Of a DNA stretch of 64,000 nt, positions 18,106-27,112 are shown piece by piece. A model generated the notes under the pieces. That model was not told the origin of the DNA, ran no database searches, and saw nothing but the letters and a program-made list of their open reading frames with translations. Location of the stretch: assembly GCF_034424525.1 (NCBI RefSeq), contig NZ_CP139979.1:620001-684000 (forward strand). Reading direction: 5' to 3'. Position 1 is the stretch's first letter; each line of letters starts with the position of its first letter. Source of the stretch: Sphingobium yanoikuyae. GTDB taxonomy: Bacteria > Pseudomonadota > Alphaproteobacteria > Sphingomonadales > Sphingomonadaceae. Position numbers and translations under genes: made by a program.

Positions 18106-19302
18106 CTAGAAGGCTTCCGCGATCCCGAAATAGAAGGCGGCGCCGTCCTTGCCCCAGGCAATGTCGGCCCGCAGATTCACATTGGCTTCCTTAGAGGCGA
18201 GATAGCGTAGGCCGAAACCGCCGGCCGGCAGCATCTTGGTGTGTTTCCAGATATCCTTGCCGCTGCGCGCAATGCCGCCGATGCCGCCGAAGGCTACCAT
18301 GCCGATCTTGCCGAACAGATGCTGGCGCACCTCGCCCTGCAGCGCCCAACTGGCCCGGTCGCGATAGCGGCCGGTCTCATAGCCGCGCAGGTCGCCATTC
18401 TGGCCATAGAGGCACAGATCGTAGTAGGGCGCGCCGTCCGATGCCTCGCACAGCGTCTTGCGCACCACCAGCACGGTTTCGCGCCCCAGCGGGAAATAGC
18501 CATTGCCCGCAATCTGCAGCTTGTGATGGGTGAAGTCGCTGCCCAGCCAGTCGGCGCCATAGGTCAGTGAACCGGTGGTATAGACGCCCTTGCGCGGATC
18601 GACCGGATTGTTGCGGCTGTCGAAGGTGAAGGAGGGGCCGAGCATCGCAATCTGGCTGTGCCGTTCGATCGCGGGTGGCGTCAGGTTCGGATGATTGGGC
18701 AGCGGCAGCGAAACGCGGGCGTTCATGTCGAGATAATAGAGGCGCGCGCCGAAGGAGAGGTGGCGCAGGAAGCCCTTGCTGAAGATCTGATATTGGGTGT
18801 CGATCATGGCGGCGAAGGCCTTGTCGCGCAGCTTGATCGACAGGTTGGATGCGCCGGCATTGGCGCCGATGCCATAGAAGCGCAGATTGGCGACGCCATA
18901 GCCGGCCCAGCCCTGGAAGCGCAGCCGGTCGTCGGCCAATGTCATGTTGTGCGATGCGCCCAGGCCCCAGCTATCGGTGCTGGTGTAGCCGCCACCAAAG
19001 CCGCTGACCCAGGGGCGGGACGATCCGTTGGGATTATAATAGAGCACCGCCGCACCGGCGAGGCCGGTGCCCATCGCCGGATTGGACAGCGGGATCGGCG
19101 CGATCACCAGGTCCGGCTTGGTGCTGGGCGGGGGCAGGGCGGCATCGGGCGCGGGTTCCGGTTCGCCGGCCTGCACGCTCTGCGCCTGATCCATGATCTC
19201 GCGCGAAGGCGTGTTCTGGGCGGCGGCGGGAAGGGCCATGCCCAGGCACATTATAAGGCTTGGGCCGGCCAGCGCGTGTCGCACGCCATGTCTCCCTGTC
19301 AT
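18106..19302 (-). CDS. BamA/TamA-family (D15 C-terminal) outer-membrane barrel
   Basis: About 398 residues. A signal peptide (VRHALAGPSLIMCLGMALPAAAQ) and Pro-rich linker precede a barrel with Omp85/surface-antigen D15 features: SNPAMGTGLAGAAVLYYNPNG, GPSFTFDSRNNPVDPRKGVY and QNGDLRGYETGRYRD, the last resembling the VRGY/F motif. There are no POTRA repeats, so it is a short barrel-only member. The start is ATG 19302; an open frame upstream adds no sensible sequence. It is divergent from another barrel gene. The partner or substrate is unknown. Confidence 0.8.
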   Translation of the reverse strand: MTGRHGVRHALAGPSLIMCLGMALPAAAQNTPSREIMDQAQSVQAGEPEPAPDAALPPPSTKPDLVIAPIPLSNPAMGTGLAGAAVLYYNPNGSSRPWVSGFGGGYTSTDSWGLGASHNMTLADDRLRFQGWAGYGVANLRFYGIGANAGASNLSIKLRDKAFAAMIDTQYQIFSKGFLRHLSFGARLYYLDMNARVSLPLPNHPNLTPPAIERHSQIAMLGPSFTFDSRNNPVDPRKGVYTTGSLTYGADWLGSDFTHHKLQIAGNGYFPLGRETVLVVRKTLCEASDGAPYYDLCLYGQNGDLRGYETGRYRDRASWALQGEVRQHLFGKIGMVAFGGIGGIARSGKDIWKHTKMLPAGGFGLRYLASKEANVNLRADIAWGKDGAAFYFGIAEAF

Positions 19303-19452
19303 GTCGGACCAGCCTAGAGGAAGGCAGGGGCGGCGCCATCGGGGGAAATGTGCAGGCAAAAGGGGGAAAATACCCACAAGCCAGGCGAGCGCCTTTCCCG
19401 CATATTGTCTGCCCGGTCCGAAGGAGCAGGGCGCGGGGCCGGGGGACAGGGG

Positions 19453-20478
19453 ATGATGGCGATGCGAGGAGTGACGCTGCTATCGGTCATGACGCTGGGC
19501 GTGGCGGGCCATGCCCGCGCAGAAGAAGTGCCGCCCGTCCCGATCATTACCCAGGTCGCGACCAGCGCCGATCCCGTCAGCGGGACGGCCGACACGCCGA
19601 TGCCCGTTGCGCCCGCAGAAGGGGCGGTGGAGCCCCCGCCCGAGCGCAGGACATATCCGCTGCTGCCGATCGGCGGGCGGGCGGCGATAGAACGTGGCTA
19701 TCATATCCAGCGCGCGCTGGGCGCCAGCGGCATGCTGATCCACAATGTTCAGCATATGAACAGCCGGAACCTGGCAGTCGCCATTGCCAAGGGCGATGAC
19801 CCGCCCGAGGGCGCGTCGCTGCTACAGGTGCCCTTCGTCACGACGACGGAGATGGAAAGCCGGACCAGCAACAGCGAGTTCAAGGCGGATGTCTGGCTGT
19901 TTCCTTTTCTCAACCTGTTCGCCGGCATCGGCAAGGTGAAGGGGCATGTCGATGTCGGCGTCGACATCGATCTCGATGCCTTCGTGCCTTTCCCCTTCTG
20001 TCGCCCGGCCAAGCCCTGCGGTCATAGCCAGCTGCCCTTCAAGGCGGATGTCGACAACATCTCCTTCACCTTCGGCAGTATCCTGGGTTATGGCAGCAAC
20101 AGCTGGTTTGCCGCCCTGTCCCTCGCCAAGACGATCAGCGTGGCGAAGAAGGACCGGTCCGACATGCGGATGACCAACATCGCGGCACGGGCCGGCCCGC
20201 GCGTCTCGCTGGGCGGCGACACGATCCTGACACCCTATGTCGGCGCCAATTATTTCGACATGGATGTCACCGTGTCGGGACTGGTGCGCAGCGGCCCTTT
20301 GTTCGAGGACGGCGATGGTGTCGGCCTGCGCTACAAGGTCGATCTGTCGAGCCGCCGTCCCTGGGCCGGCATCGCCGGCGCCAATCTGGAACTGTCCAGC
20401 CATTGGGCGATGCAGGCCGAATATAATCTGGGGCAGGAATCCAACCGCTTCGTGCTGAGCCTGACCTTTCGGCCCTGA
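19453..20478 (+). CDS. Predicted outer-membrane beta-barrel protein of unknown function
   Basis: 341 residues. The signal peptide MMAMRGVTLLSVMTLGVAGHARA is followed by a Pro-rich linker and strand-rich sequence ending in SNRFVLSLTFRP, close to a barrel C-terminus. Three in-frame ATGs (19453, 19456, 19462) compete; GGGGGACAGGGG precedes the first. Two pairs of cysteines lie in FCRPAKPCGHS. I do not recognise a named family. It is divergent from the D15-type barrel across a 150-base spacer. Confidence 0.65.
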   Translation: MMAMRGVTLLSVMTLGVAGHARAEEVPPVPIITQVATSADPVSGTADTPMPVAPAEGAVEPPPERRTYPLLPIGGRAAIERGYHIQRALGASGMLIHNVQHMNSRNLAVAIAKGDDPPEGASLLQVPFVTTTEMESRTSNSEFKADVWLFPFLNLFAGIGKVKGHVDVGVDIDLDAFVPFPFCRPAKPCGHSQLPFKADVDNISFTFGSILGYGSNSWFAALSLAKTISVAKKDRSDMRMTNIAARAGPRVSLGGDTILTPYVGANYFDMDVTVSGLVRSGPLFEDGDGVGLRYKVDLSSRRPWAGIAGANLELSSHWAMQAEYNLGQESNRFVLSLTFRP

Positions 20479-20487
20479 TCCGTTCGG

Positions 20488-20919
20488 TCAGAGGGCGAAA
20501 TGCCCCTTCAGCCAATTGCGCAGCGCCGTGTCAGCTTCGCTGTCAATCTTGACCGCGCTGCCAAGGTCGGGCTGGCCCGGCCAGCCGGCGTCGGTGATGG
20601 TCAGGCCGGCCGCGCTGCGTTCCCCGTCATAGCGGGGGATGACGTGGAAATGGACATGCGGGTCGACCATCATCAGCATCAGATAGTTGATCTTCGCATA
20701 ACCGACCGCGCTGGTCAGCGCAGCCTCGATCGCAGCGGTGACGGTCTTGAGTTCGGCATGGGCGGCGCCCGGCAGGTCGCCGAACGCGGTCGCGTCGCTC
20801 TTGGCCGCCAGCACCAGCGATCCCAGCGTCGGCTGGGCCGGGCGCAGCAGCACGACCCAATGGTCGAATTCGGCCACCAGCGTGGCGGGCCAGCCGAACT
20901 TGGCGATGGTGGCGTTCAT
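20488..20919 (-). CDS. HIT family protein
   Basis: 143 residues, a histidine-triad nucleotide hydrolase/transferase. The active-site triad is visible as HVHFHVIPRYDGER (residues 88-101), with the typical LVLAAKSDATAFGDL and NYLMLMMVDPH before it. Its ATG overlaps the stop of the CDP-alcohol phosphatidyltransferase by 4 bases, making it the last gene of a three-gene coupled operon. It may clear nucleotide by-products of CDP-activated substrates; that role is inference. Confidence 0.85.
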   Translation of the reverse strand: MNATIAKFGWPATLVAEFDHWVVLLRPAQPTLGSLVLAAKSDATAFGDLPGAAHAELKTVTAAIEAALTSAVGYAKINYLMLMMVDPHVHFHVIPRYDGERSAAGLTITDAGWPGQPDLGSAVKIDSEADTALRNWLKGHFAL

Positions 20920-22019
20920 GCGGCGGCTTCCGCTTCGTCCATCCAGCTGACGATCGGCCGGCCGGAGCGGTGGACGATATAGGCCTGCGCCAGACGCACC
21001 GCATGGACGACCAGCGAGAGGATGGTCCACCAGGCAAGCGCGATCAGGCCGATGTCGGGCCGGCCGAACAGCAGCGCCACGAACAGGATCACCATGTTCG
21101 GGTTGCGGCGCGCGGTGATCAGGCGGAACTGGCTGTCGAACCGGCGCCACACATGGATGTCCATCTTGAAGTCCTTGAGGAACATCCCCTCGATCAGGCG
21201 CTGGAGGATATAGCCTGCGATCACGGCGGTCATGATGAAGGTAAAGGTGCCGGCCGACAGGCCCAGCCCCCAATAAGTGAGGCCCGTGCCCCAGAAATAC
21301 CACCAGAAGGGCGGGTGGACCAGGTCGACGCCATGGTCGATCACATTGCCCCATTTGGACGAAGTGATGGTGCAGCGGGCGAGCTTGCCGTCCACCGTGT
21401 CGAGCACCATGAAGATGAAGCCGCACAGGAAGCCGGTCCAGAACAGCCCCTTGGCGAACAGGAAGGTGGCGACCAGGCAGAGCGTCACGCCGATCACCGA
21501 CACCATGTTCGGCGTCATCTTCAGCTGCGCGGCGATGCGCGTCAGGATCAGCGCCAGTTCGGGCCAGAGATATTTGGTCAGCAGGTCGGTCACGCCCTTA
21601 TAGGCGCCGAAATAGCTTTGCCGCTCGATCGCCTTGCGGGTCTGGGGCACCAGTTCGCGCACCATCGGCTGTTCCAGCTTGCGCAACTGGCGATTGTAGA
21701 GCTTGCGCCCGTCCGACAGGTCGATGAGGTTGCTGGCCTGCATCGGGTCGCTGCCCGCCGGCACCTGGCCGACGATCGGCTGGCCGGCCCAGGCGAACAT
21801 CGTGCCGGGCGTTTCGAGCACCAGCCGCAGCAGCAGCGGGTCGAAGGCATAGGCGAGGTTGAAGACCAGTTCATGGCCCGGCGCCAGCGTGCTGCCATTC
21901 TTGGCCGCGCTTTCCGCCATGCGGCGATTGCGTTCGGCATTGGACATGCCCCAGATCGGGGTCGCGTTCTCGCCAAGCAGGCGAACCGGGCCGAGGGTGG
22001 TGCTGATCGTCTGCATCAT
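20916..22019 (-). CDS. CDP-alcohol phosphatidyltransferase with degenerate N-terminal nucleotidyltransferase-like region
   Basis: 367 residues. The C-terminal two thirds are an integral membrane CDP-AP domain with the full catalytic motif D-x2-DG-x2-AR-x8-G-x3-D-x3-D, seen as DTVDGKLAR then G-x3-D-x3-D near residues 215-240. The segment before it (YKGVTDLLTKYLWPELALILTRIAAQLKMTPN) strongly resembles the linker of bifunctional IPCT/di-myo-inositol-phosphate-phosphate synthase. Residues 1-130 look like a shortened nucleotidyltransferase that lacks the nucleotide loop. A free cytidylyltransferase at 16333 could supply that activity. Coupled by 4-base overlaps on both sides. Confidence 0.82.
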   Translation of the reverse strand: MMQTISTTLGPVRLLGENATPIWGMSNAERNRRMAESAAKNGSTLAPGHELVFNLAYAFDPLLLRLVLETPGTMFAWAGQPIVGQVPAGSDPMQASNLIDLSDGRKLYNRQLRKLEQPMVRELVPQTRKAIERQSYFGAYKGVTDLLTKYLWPELALILTRIAAQLKMTPNMVSVIGVTLCLVATFLFAKGLFWTGFLCGFIFMVLDTVDGKLARCTITSSKWGNVIDHGVDLVHPPFWWYFWGTGLTYWGLGLSAGTFTFIMTAVIAGYILQRLIEGMFLKDFKMDIHVWRRFDSQFRLITARRNPNMVILFVALLFGRPDIGLIALAWWTILSLVVHAVRLAQAYIVHRSGRPIVSWMDEAEAAA

Positions 22020-23095
22020 GCCTGTGCCTTCTGCGCAAAATCGAGGATGAGGGCGGCCTGCCGCTGCGAGGCGGGGACCGGGGAAAGATCGATACTATCC
22101 TGCATTGCCGCTTCCTGAGCAGCAACCAGGCCCGGTTGCAAGTCCGCTGCCCGATCGAGCGCGCCCTGAAGCGCATCGGCGCGGTCGATCACCTGGCCCA
22201 GACGCCAATGGGCGAAGGCCTGATCCTCGCGCCAGTCATGATGGTCGAGGTTCAGGAAGATGCAGGGGCGGGGGGTGATCAGAAACTCGTAAACCTGGCT
22301 CGACACGTCGCCCAGATAGGCGTCGGCGCTGGTCGTGTAGCTCATGTCGATCGAGTGGCGGCTGCCCATGTCGATGCGGATATGGGGGCTGGTGCTGTGG
22401 ATCGGCGGGATTCGGCGGGCGAGCTTCACATGCGGCGCGATGATGACGTTCCAGCCCTGCAGCGCTTTGAGTGCGGCCATGACCTGCGGCCCGTGCCTGA
22501 CCCAGGAGGACAGGTCCGGGTCGAAATGCGGATTGTAGAGCAGCACAGGCTTGTCATCGTCGAACAAGGGGCGGCGCGGCGCGCGCAGTTCGAACTTGGC
22601 ATAGCCGCCGACCAGGCAATTGGTTTCGGTGCAAAGGCCATAGCCGATCATCCGCCGCCGGTCCTTCTCGCCCGCGACGATGGTCAGGTCGAAATCGGCA
22701 TGGCGCTGCTTGTAGCCGCCGGCCCGGTCGCCCGCGCCATGCTTGATCAGGATCAGGCGGGTGGCAAAGCCGGGCACCCGTTTCAGCCAGGCGCTGGTAA
22801 TCTCCGTCGTCACCAGCGTTGGGAAGCGGGCGATGGCGCGATAGTTGAGCAGCAGCGTCGCCAGCCGCGAGGGCAGGCGGAACAGGGAGTCGGGCTTGGT
22901 GGAGGGGCGACGCAGCTTGATGAGGTCGAGCCGACCTTCGGGATCATAGCTGGCGACCAGATCGAGAATCAGGCGCGAGGGCGAAAGCACATGGACGCGC
23001 ACATCCGCGCGCTTGCCCAGTTCAAGGGCGGCCGGCAGCCAGTGGAACACCTGCTGCGCTTCGGCGATGGCAAGAAAGGCGATGTCGATTGGCAA
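22016..23095 (-). CDS. CDP-glycerol glycerophosphotransferase-like (TagF/TagB) protein
   Basis: 359 residues resembling the polyol-phosphate transferases that build teichoic-acid-type phosphodiester chains. Visible family features are LILIKHGAGDRAGGYKQ, LLYNPHFDPDLSSW, and YLGDVSSQVYEFL near residue 275, matching the conserved D-x-SS-x2-EFL region. No membrane segment is seen, so it is probably cytosolic or peripheral. First gene of the minus-strand operon with the CDP-alcohol phosphatidyltransferase and the HIT protein. Donor and acceptor are unknown. Confidence 0.78.
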   Translation of the reverse strand: MPIDIAFLAIAEAQQVFHWLPAALELGKRADVRVHVLSPSRLILDLVASYDPEGRLDLIKLRRPSTKPDSLFRLPSRLATLLLNYRAIARFPTLVTTEITSAWLKRVPGFATRLILIKHGAGDRAGGYKQRHADFDLTIVAGEKDRRRMIGYGLCTETNCLVGGYAKFELRAPRRPLFDDDKPVLLYNPHFDPDLSSWVRHGPQVMAALKALQGWNVIIAPHVKLARRIPPIHSTSPHIRIDMGSRHSIDMSYTTSADAYLGDVSSQVYEFLITPRPCIFLNLDHHDWREDQAFAHWRLGQVIDRADALQGALDRAADLQPGLVAAQEAAMQDSIDLSPVPASQRQAALILDFAQKAQA

Positions 23096-23252
23096 TGAAG
23101 GCGGTCCCCACAGATATTCGCCGCCGCAGGGGCATGACCTGCGTTTGCTTTACTTCGCCCCGCGTCGCAAAGCGAGGGGGGAGCGAAACGAGGTCGCTCT
23201 AGCGCGGCTGGCGCGGGACGCAAGCCGAAGCCCCTCTTCGGCAATGATTATT

Positions 23253-23267
23253 TGCAATCGATTTGCA
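23253..23267. promoter_or_regulatory. TGCAA-N5-TTGCA dyad upstream of sdhB
   Basis: The dyad TGCAATCGATTTGCA lies 106 bases before the sdhB start in the 278-base divergent space after 23095. A related dyad lies the same distance before mdh. The form recalls Fur/Mur-family operators of alphaproteobacteria; this is inference. Confidence 0.4.
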
Positions 23268-23373
23268 ACAAGGCCCGCCGGGGCAGAATCATGGTCTCAG
23301 TGCTGGACCTTTGCAGATTTTTCGTTATGCGGACCCCCATCAGACAGACATCGACGAAGAGGCTCGACGAGCG

Positions 23374-24162
23374 ATGGCCGAATTTGCTTTGCCCAAGAAC
23401 AGCAAGATCAGCGGCAAGGGCGTGACCCACAAGGCGCCCGAGGGCGCGACCAATGTCCGCAGCTTCAAGGTCTATCGCTACGATCCGGACTCGGGCGAGA
23501 ATCCGCGCTACGACACGTTCGAGATCGATCTCGACAATTGCGGCCCGATGGTTCTCGACGCGCTGCTGAAGATCAAGAACGAGTATGACTCGACCCTGAC
23601 CTTCCGCCGTTCGTGCCGCGAAGGCATTTGCGGTTCCTGTTCGATGAACATGAACGGCAAGAACGGCCTGGCCTGCACCACCGCGATCGACGAGTGCGCC
23701 GGCAAGCAGGTGCAGATCACCCCGCTGCCGCACATGGACGTCATCAAGGATCTGGTGCCGGACTTCACCCACTTCTACGCCCAGTACAACAGCATCAAGC
23801 CCTGGCTGCAAACCGTCAGCCCCGCGCCGAGCGGCAAGGAGCGGCTGCAGTCGCCCGCCGATCGCGAGAAGCTGGATGGCCTCTATGAGTGCATCCTGTG
23901 CGCCTGTTGCTCGACCAGCTGCCCCAGCTACTGGTGGAACAGCGACAAGTTCCTGGGCCCGGCGATCCTGCTGCAGGCCTATCGCTGGCTGGCCGACAGC
24001 CGCGACGAGTTCACCGGCGAGCGCCTCGACGAGCTGGAAGATCCCTTCCGCCTCTATCGCTGCCACACCATCATGAACTGCGCGAACGTCTGCCCCAAGG
24101 GCCTGAGCCCGGCCAAGGCGATCGCGGAGACCAAGAAGATGATGGTCGAACGGCAGCTGTAA
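23374..24162 (+). CDS. sdhB: Succinate dehydrogenase iron-sulfur subunit
   Basis: Electron-transfer subunit of complex II at the inner membrane. 262 residues. All three cluster motifs are intact: [15 protein letters not shown] plus a later Cys for [2Fe-2S], [17 protein letters not shown], and [14 protein letters not shown] for [4Fe-4S] and [3Fe-4S]. The ATG at 23374 starts a typical N-terminus; the frame extends upstream without meaning. sdhC, sdhD and sdhA are not upstream here, where a divergent unrelated gene begins, so the operon is split. The thioesterase gene follows one base after the stop. Confidence 0.97.
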   Translation: MAEFALPKNSKISGKGVTHKAPEGATNVRSFKVYRYDPDSGENPRYDTFEIDLDNCGPMVLDALLKIKNEYDSTLTFRRSCREGICGSCSMNMNGKNGLACTTAIDECAGKQVQITPLPHMDVIKDLVPDFTHFYAQYNSIKPWLQTVSPAPSGKERLQSPADREKLDGLYECILCACCSTSCPSYWWNSDKFLGPAILLQAYRWLADSRDEFTGERLDELEDPFRLYRCHTIMNCANVCPKGLSPAKAIAETKKMMVERQL

Positions 24163-24163
24163 G

Positions 24164-24625
24164 TTGACCAGCGACGGTGTTGCAGGCGGGCGACCGCTGA
24201 ACGAAGGGAAATGGTCGGGCTGGACCGCCTGGCACGATCCGCATCCTGACACCTTCCTGCAGGCCATCGGCCGCGGCTACATGCGCGGGCTGGGCGAGAA
24301 GAAGGCGCATGTCGCGCTGGAAACCCGCACCAGCCACCGCAACCGGCTCGATACGCTGCATGGCGGCTTCCTCGCTGCCTTTGCCGACCATGCCTATTTC
24401 GGCGCACTCTGGGCGATGGGGCATCAGGGTCAGGTCAATGGCGTGACCATCGACCTGTCGATGCAATATCTGGGCGCGGGCAAGGTCGGTCCCGACCTGC
24501 TGGCCGAGGTGGAATTGCTGCGCGAGACCGGGCGCCTCATGTTCCTGCGCATGCTGATCACCCAGGAGGGCGAGCCGGTCGCGGCGTCCACCGCCACGCT
24601 GCGCAAGGCGCCCAAGGCGCAGTGA
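24164..24625 (+). CDS. PaaI-family hotdog thioesterase
   Basis: 153 residues with a single hotdog fold: RNRLDTLHGGFLAAFADHAYFGAL and GVTIDLSMQYLGAGKVG match the PaaI/YbgC-like acyl-CoA thioesterases. The start is TTG at 24164, one base after the sdhB stop, and the stop is overlapped by the zapE GTG, so the three genes are tightly linked. No ATG occurs in a sensible position upstream. The acyl substrate is unknown. Confidence 0.8.
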   Translation: MTSDGVAGGRPLNEGKWSGWTAWHDPHPDTFLQAIGRGYMRGLGEKKAHVALETRTSHRNRLDTLHGGFLAAFADHAYFGALWAMGHQGQVNGVTIDLSMQYLGAGKVGPDLLAEVELLRETGRLMFLRMLITQEGEPVAASTATLRKAPKAQ

Positions 24626-25734
24626 CCAGCGTCATCGCCCGTTATGATGCGCTGGTCGCGGCTGGCGAATTGCGGCCCGACCCGGACCAGCGTGCCGCCG
24701 CCGTGCGACTCGACCAGCTTCAGCATGATCTGGAAGCGACGCCGGCGCGTGGCTCGACGCTGTGGAAGCTGCTGCGCAAGCAGCCCGAGCCGCCGCGGGG
24801 CCTCTACATGTGGGGCGGGGTCGGGCGCGGCAAGTCGATGCTGATGGACCTGTTCTTCGACACGGTCCATGTGCAGCGCAAGAAGCGCGCCCATTTCCAT
24901 GAATTCATGCTCGACGTACATGCCCGCCTGGCCGAGGCGCGCAAGTCCGAGTCGGGCGATCCGATCCCGCCGGTGGTCGAGTCGCTGGCCGAAGAGGCGC
25001 GGCTGCTCTGCTTCGACGAGATGGTCGTCAACAATATGGCCGATGCGGCGATCATGTCGCGGCTGTTCACGGGGCTGCTGGAAAAGCGGGTGACGATCGT
25101 CACCACCTCCAACCGCGAGCCCGACGAACTCTACAAGAATGGCCTCAATCGCCAGCTGTTCCTGCCCTTCATCGACCTCATCAAGGCCAAGCTGGACGTG
25201 ATGACGCTGAACGGTCCGGTCGATTATCGCCGCGACCGTCTGGGCGACTCGAAGCTGTGGCATGTGCCCAATGGGCCGGAGGCGACCAGGGCGCTGTCGG
25301 AGGCCTTTTTCCGCCTGACCGACTTTTCGGTCGAGGATCGGGCCAAGGTGCCCTCGGAGGAGATCGTCGTTCAGGGCGGGCGCACCATGCATGTGCCCAA
25401 GAGCCTGAAGGGCGTTGCCGTCTTCTCGTTCAAGCGGCTGTGCGTCGAGGCGCGCGGCGCGCCCGACTATCTGGCGATCGCGCGCAAATATCATACGGTC
25501 ATCATCGTCGGCATCCCGGTGCTGGGGCCGGAGAAGCGCAACGAGGCGGCGCGCTTCGTCACGCTGATCGACTCGCTCTACGAATATAAGGTCAAATTGC
25601 TCGCCTCGGCCGATGCCGAGCCGATGCGACTCTATCCCGAAGGGGATGGGGCGTTCGAATTCGAGCGGACCGTGTCGCGGCTGATGGAAATGCAGTCCGA
25701 CGATTATCTCGCGCTGGGCCACGGCCCCAAATAA
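24622..25734 (+). CDS. zapE: Cell division AAA+ ATPase ZapE (AFG1-like)
   Basis: 370 residues. Walker A GGVGRGKSMLMDLFF (residues 65-79), Walker B RLLCFDEMVV, then FSRLF/ITSNREPDELYKNGL-type sensor sequence (here TIVTTSNREPDELYKNGLNR) define the ZapE/AFG1 family, which associates with the division septum in bacteria and with respiratory-chain quality control in mitochondria. The GTG start overlaps the upstream stop (GTGA). The position after sdhB fits either role. Confidence 0.92.
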   Translation: MTSVIARYDALVAAGELRPDPDQRAAAVRLDQLQHDLEATPARGSTLWKLLRKQPEPPRGLYMWGGVGRGKSMLMDLFFDTVHVQRKKRAHFHEFMLDVHARLAEARKSESGDPIPPVVESLAEEARLLCFDEMVVNNMADAAIMSRLFTGLLEKRVTIVTTSNREPDELYKNGLNRQLFLPFIDLIKAKLDVMTLNGPVDYRRDRLGDSKLWHVPNGPEATRALSEAFFRLTDFSVEDRAKVPSEEIVVQGGRTMHVPKSLKGVAVFSFKRLCVEARGAPDYLAIARKYHTVIIVGIPVLGPEKRNEAARFVTLIDSLYEYKVKLLASADAEPMRLYPEGDGAFEFERTVSRLMEMQSDDYLALGHGPK

Positions 25735-25823
25735 GCGCGGCGCACCCCGTCGTGCGCGCATTTCGCCCTATCGCCGCTTGCGTCGACGTTCATCAGGGCG
25801 CAACTTTCTTACGGAAAAACAGA

Positions 25824-25852
25824 CCGGATGCTTCCACTTGGGAAGCATCCGG
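25824..25852. terminator. 12-bp perfect hairpin downstream of zapE
   Basis: CCGGATGCTTCC (25824-25835) pairs perfectly with GGAAGCATCCGG (25841-25852) around a 5-base loop, 90 bases after the zapE stop. No T-run follows, so it may be a terminator that needs Rho, a 3'-end stabiliser, or an operator. Confidence 0.45.
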
Positions 25853-25933
25853 CAGGCTACCGCTGCAGGGAAGGCTCTAGGTCCAGGGTAGGAGACCAGG
25901 AGCGACAGGGTGTGAAAAAGCCTCTAATGCAAC

Positions 25934-25960
25934 TGCGAATGAATTGCAAAGATAATTTGC
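25934..25960. promoter_or_regulatory. Overlapping TGC...GCA and GCAAA...TTTGC dyads upstream of mdh
   Basis: TGCGAATGAATTGCA (25934-25948) overlaps GCAAAGATAATTTGC (25946-25960), ending 90 bases before the mdh start. The first is close to a TGC-N9-GCA dyad, as upstream of sdhB. This suggests one regulator for both TCA loci, possibly of the Fur family; not proven. Confidence 0.4.
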
Positions 25961-26044
25961 CATAGGGGGCTTTGTTTGGTTGAAACCCCCACAATATGGG
26001 CGTAGGCGCACTGACAATTCCAGAGTTCACATCTTGGAGGATGA

Positions 26045-27013
<969 letters not shown>

Positions 27014-27032
27014 GCCAACCAGCTTGCACCGT

Positions 27033-27065
27033 CCCGTTCCAGGTAAGTGCGCAGCCTGGGACGGG
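27033..27065. other. Intercistronic hairpin mdh/sucD
   Basis: CCCGTTCCAGG (27033-27043) pairs with CCTGGGACGGG (27055-27065), one G-U pair. It has no T-run and so probably stabilises or partly terminates the mdh message. Confidence 0.55.
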
Positions 27066-27112
27066 TCGCTTTAGACCCAAGTGCCACGTCCACAGAGAAT
27101 AAAGGGACACAT

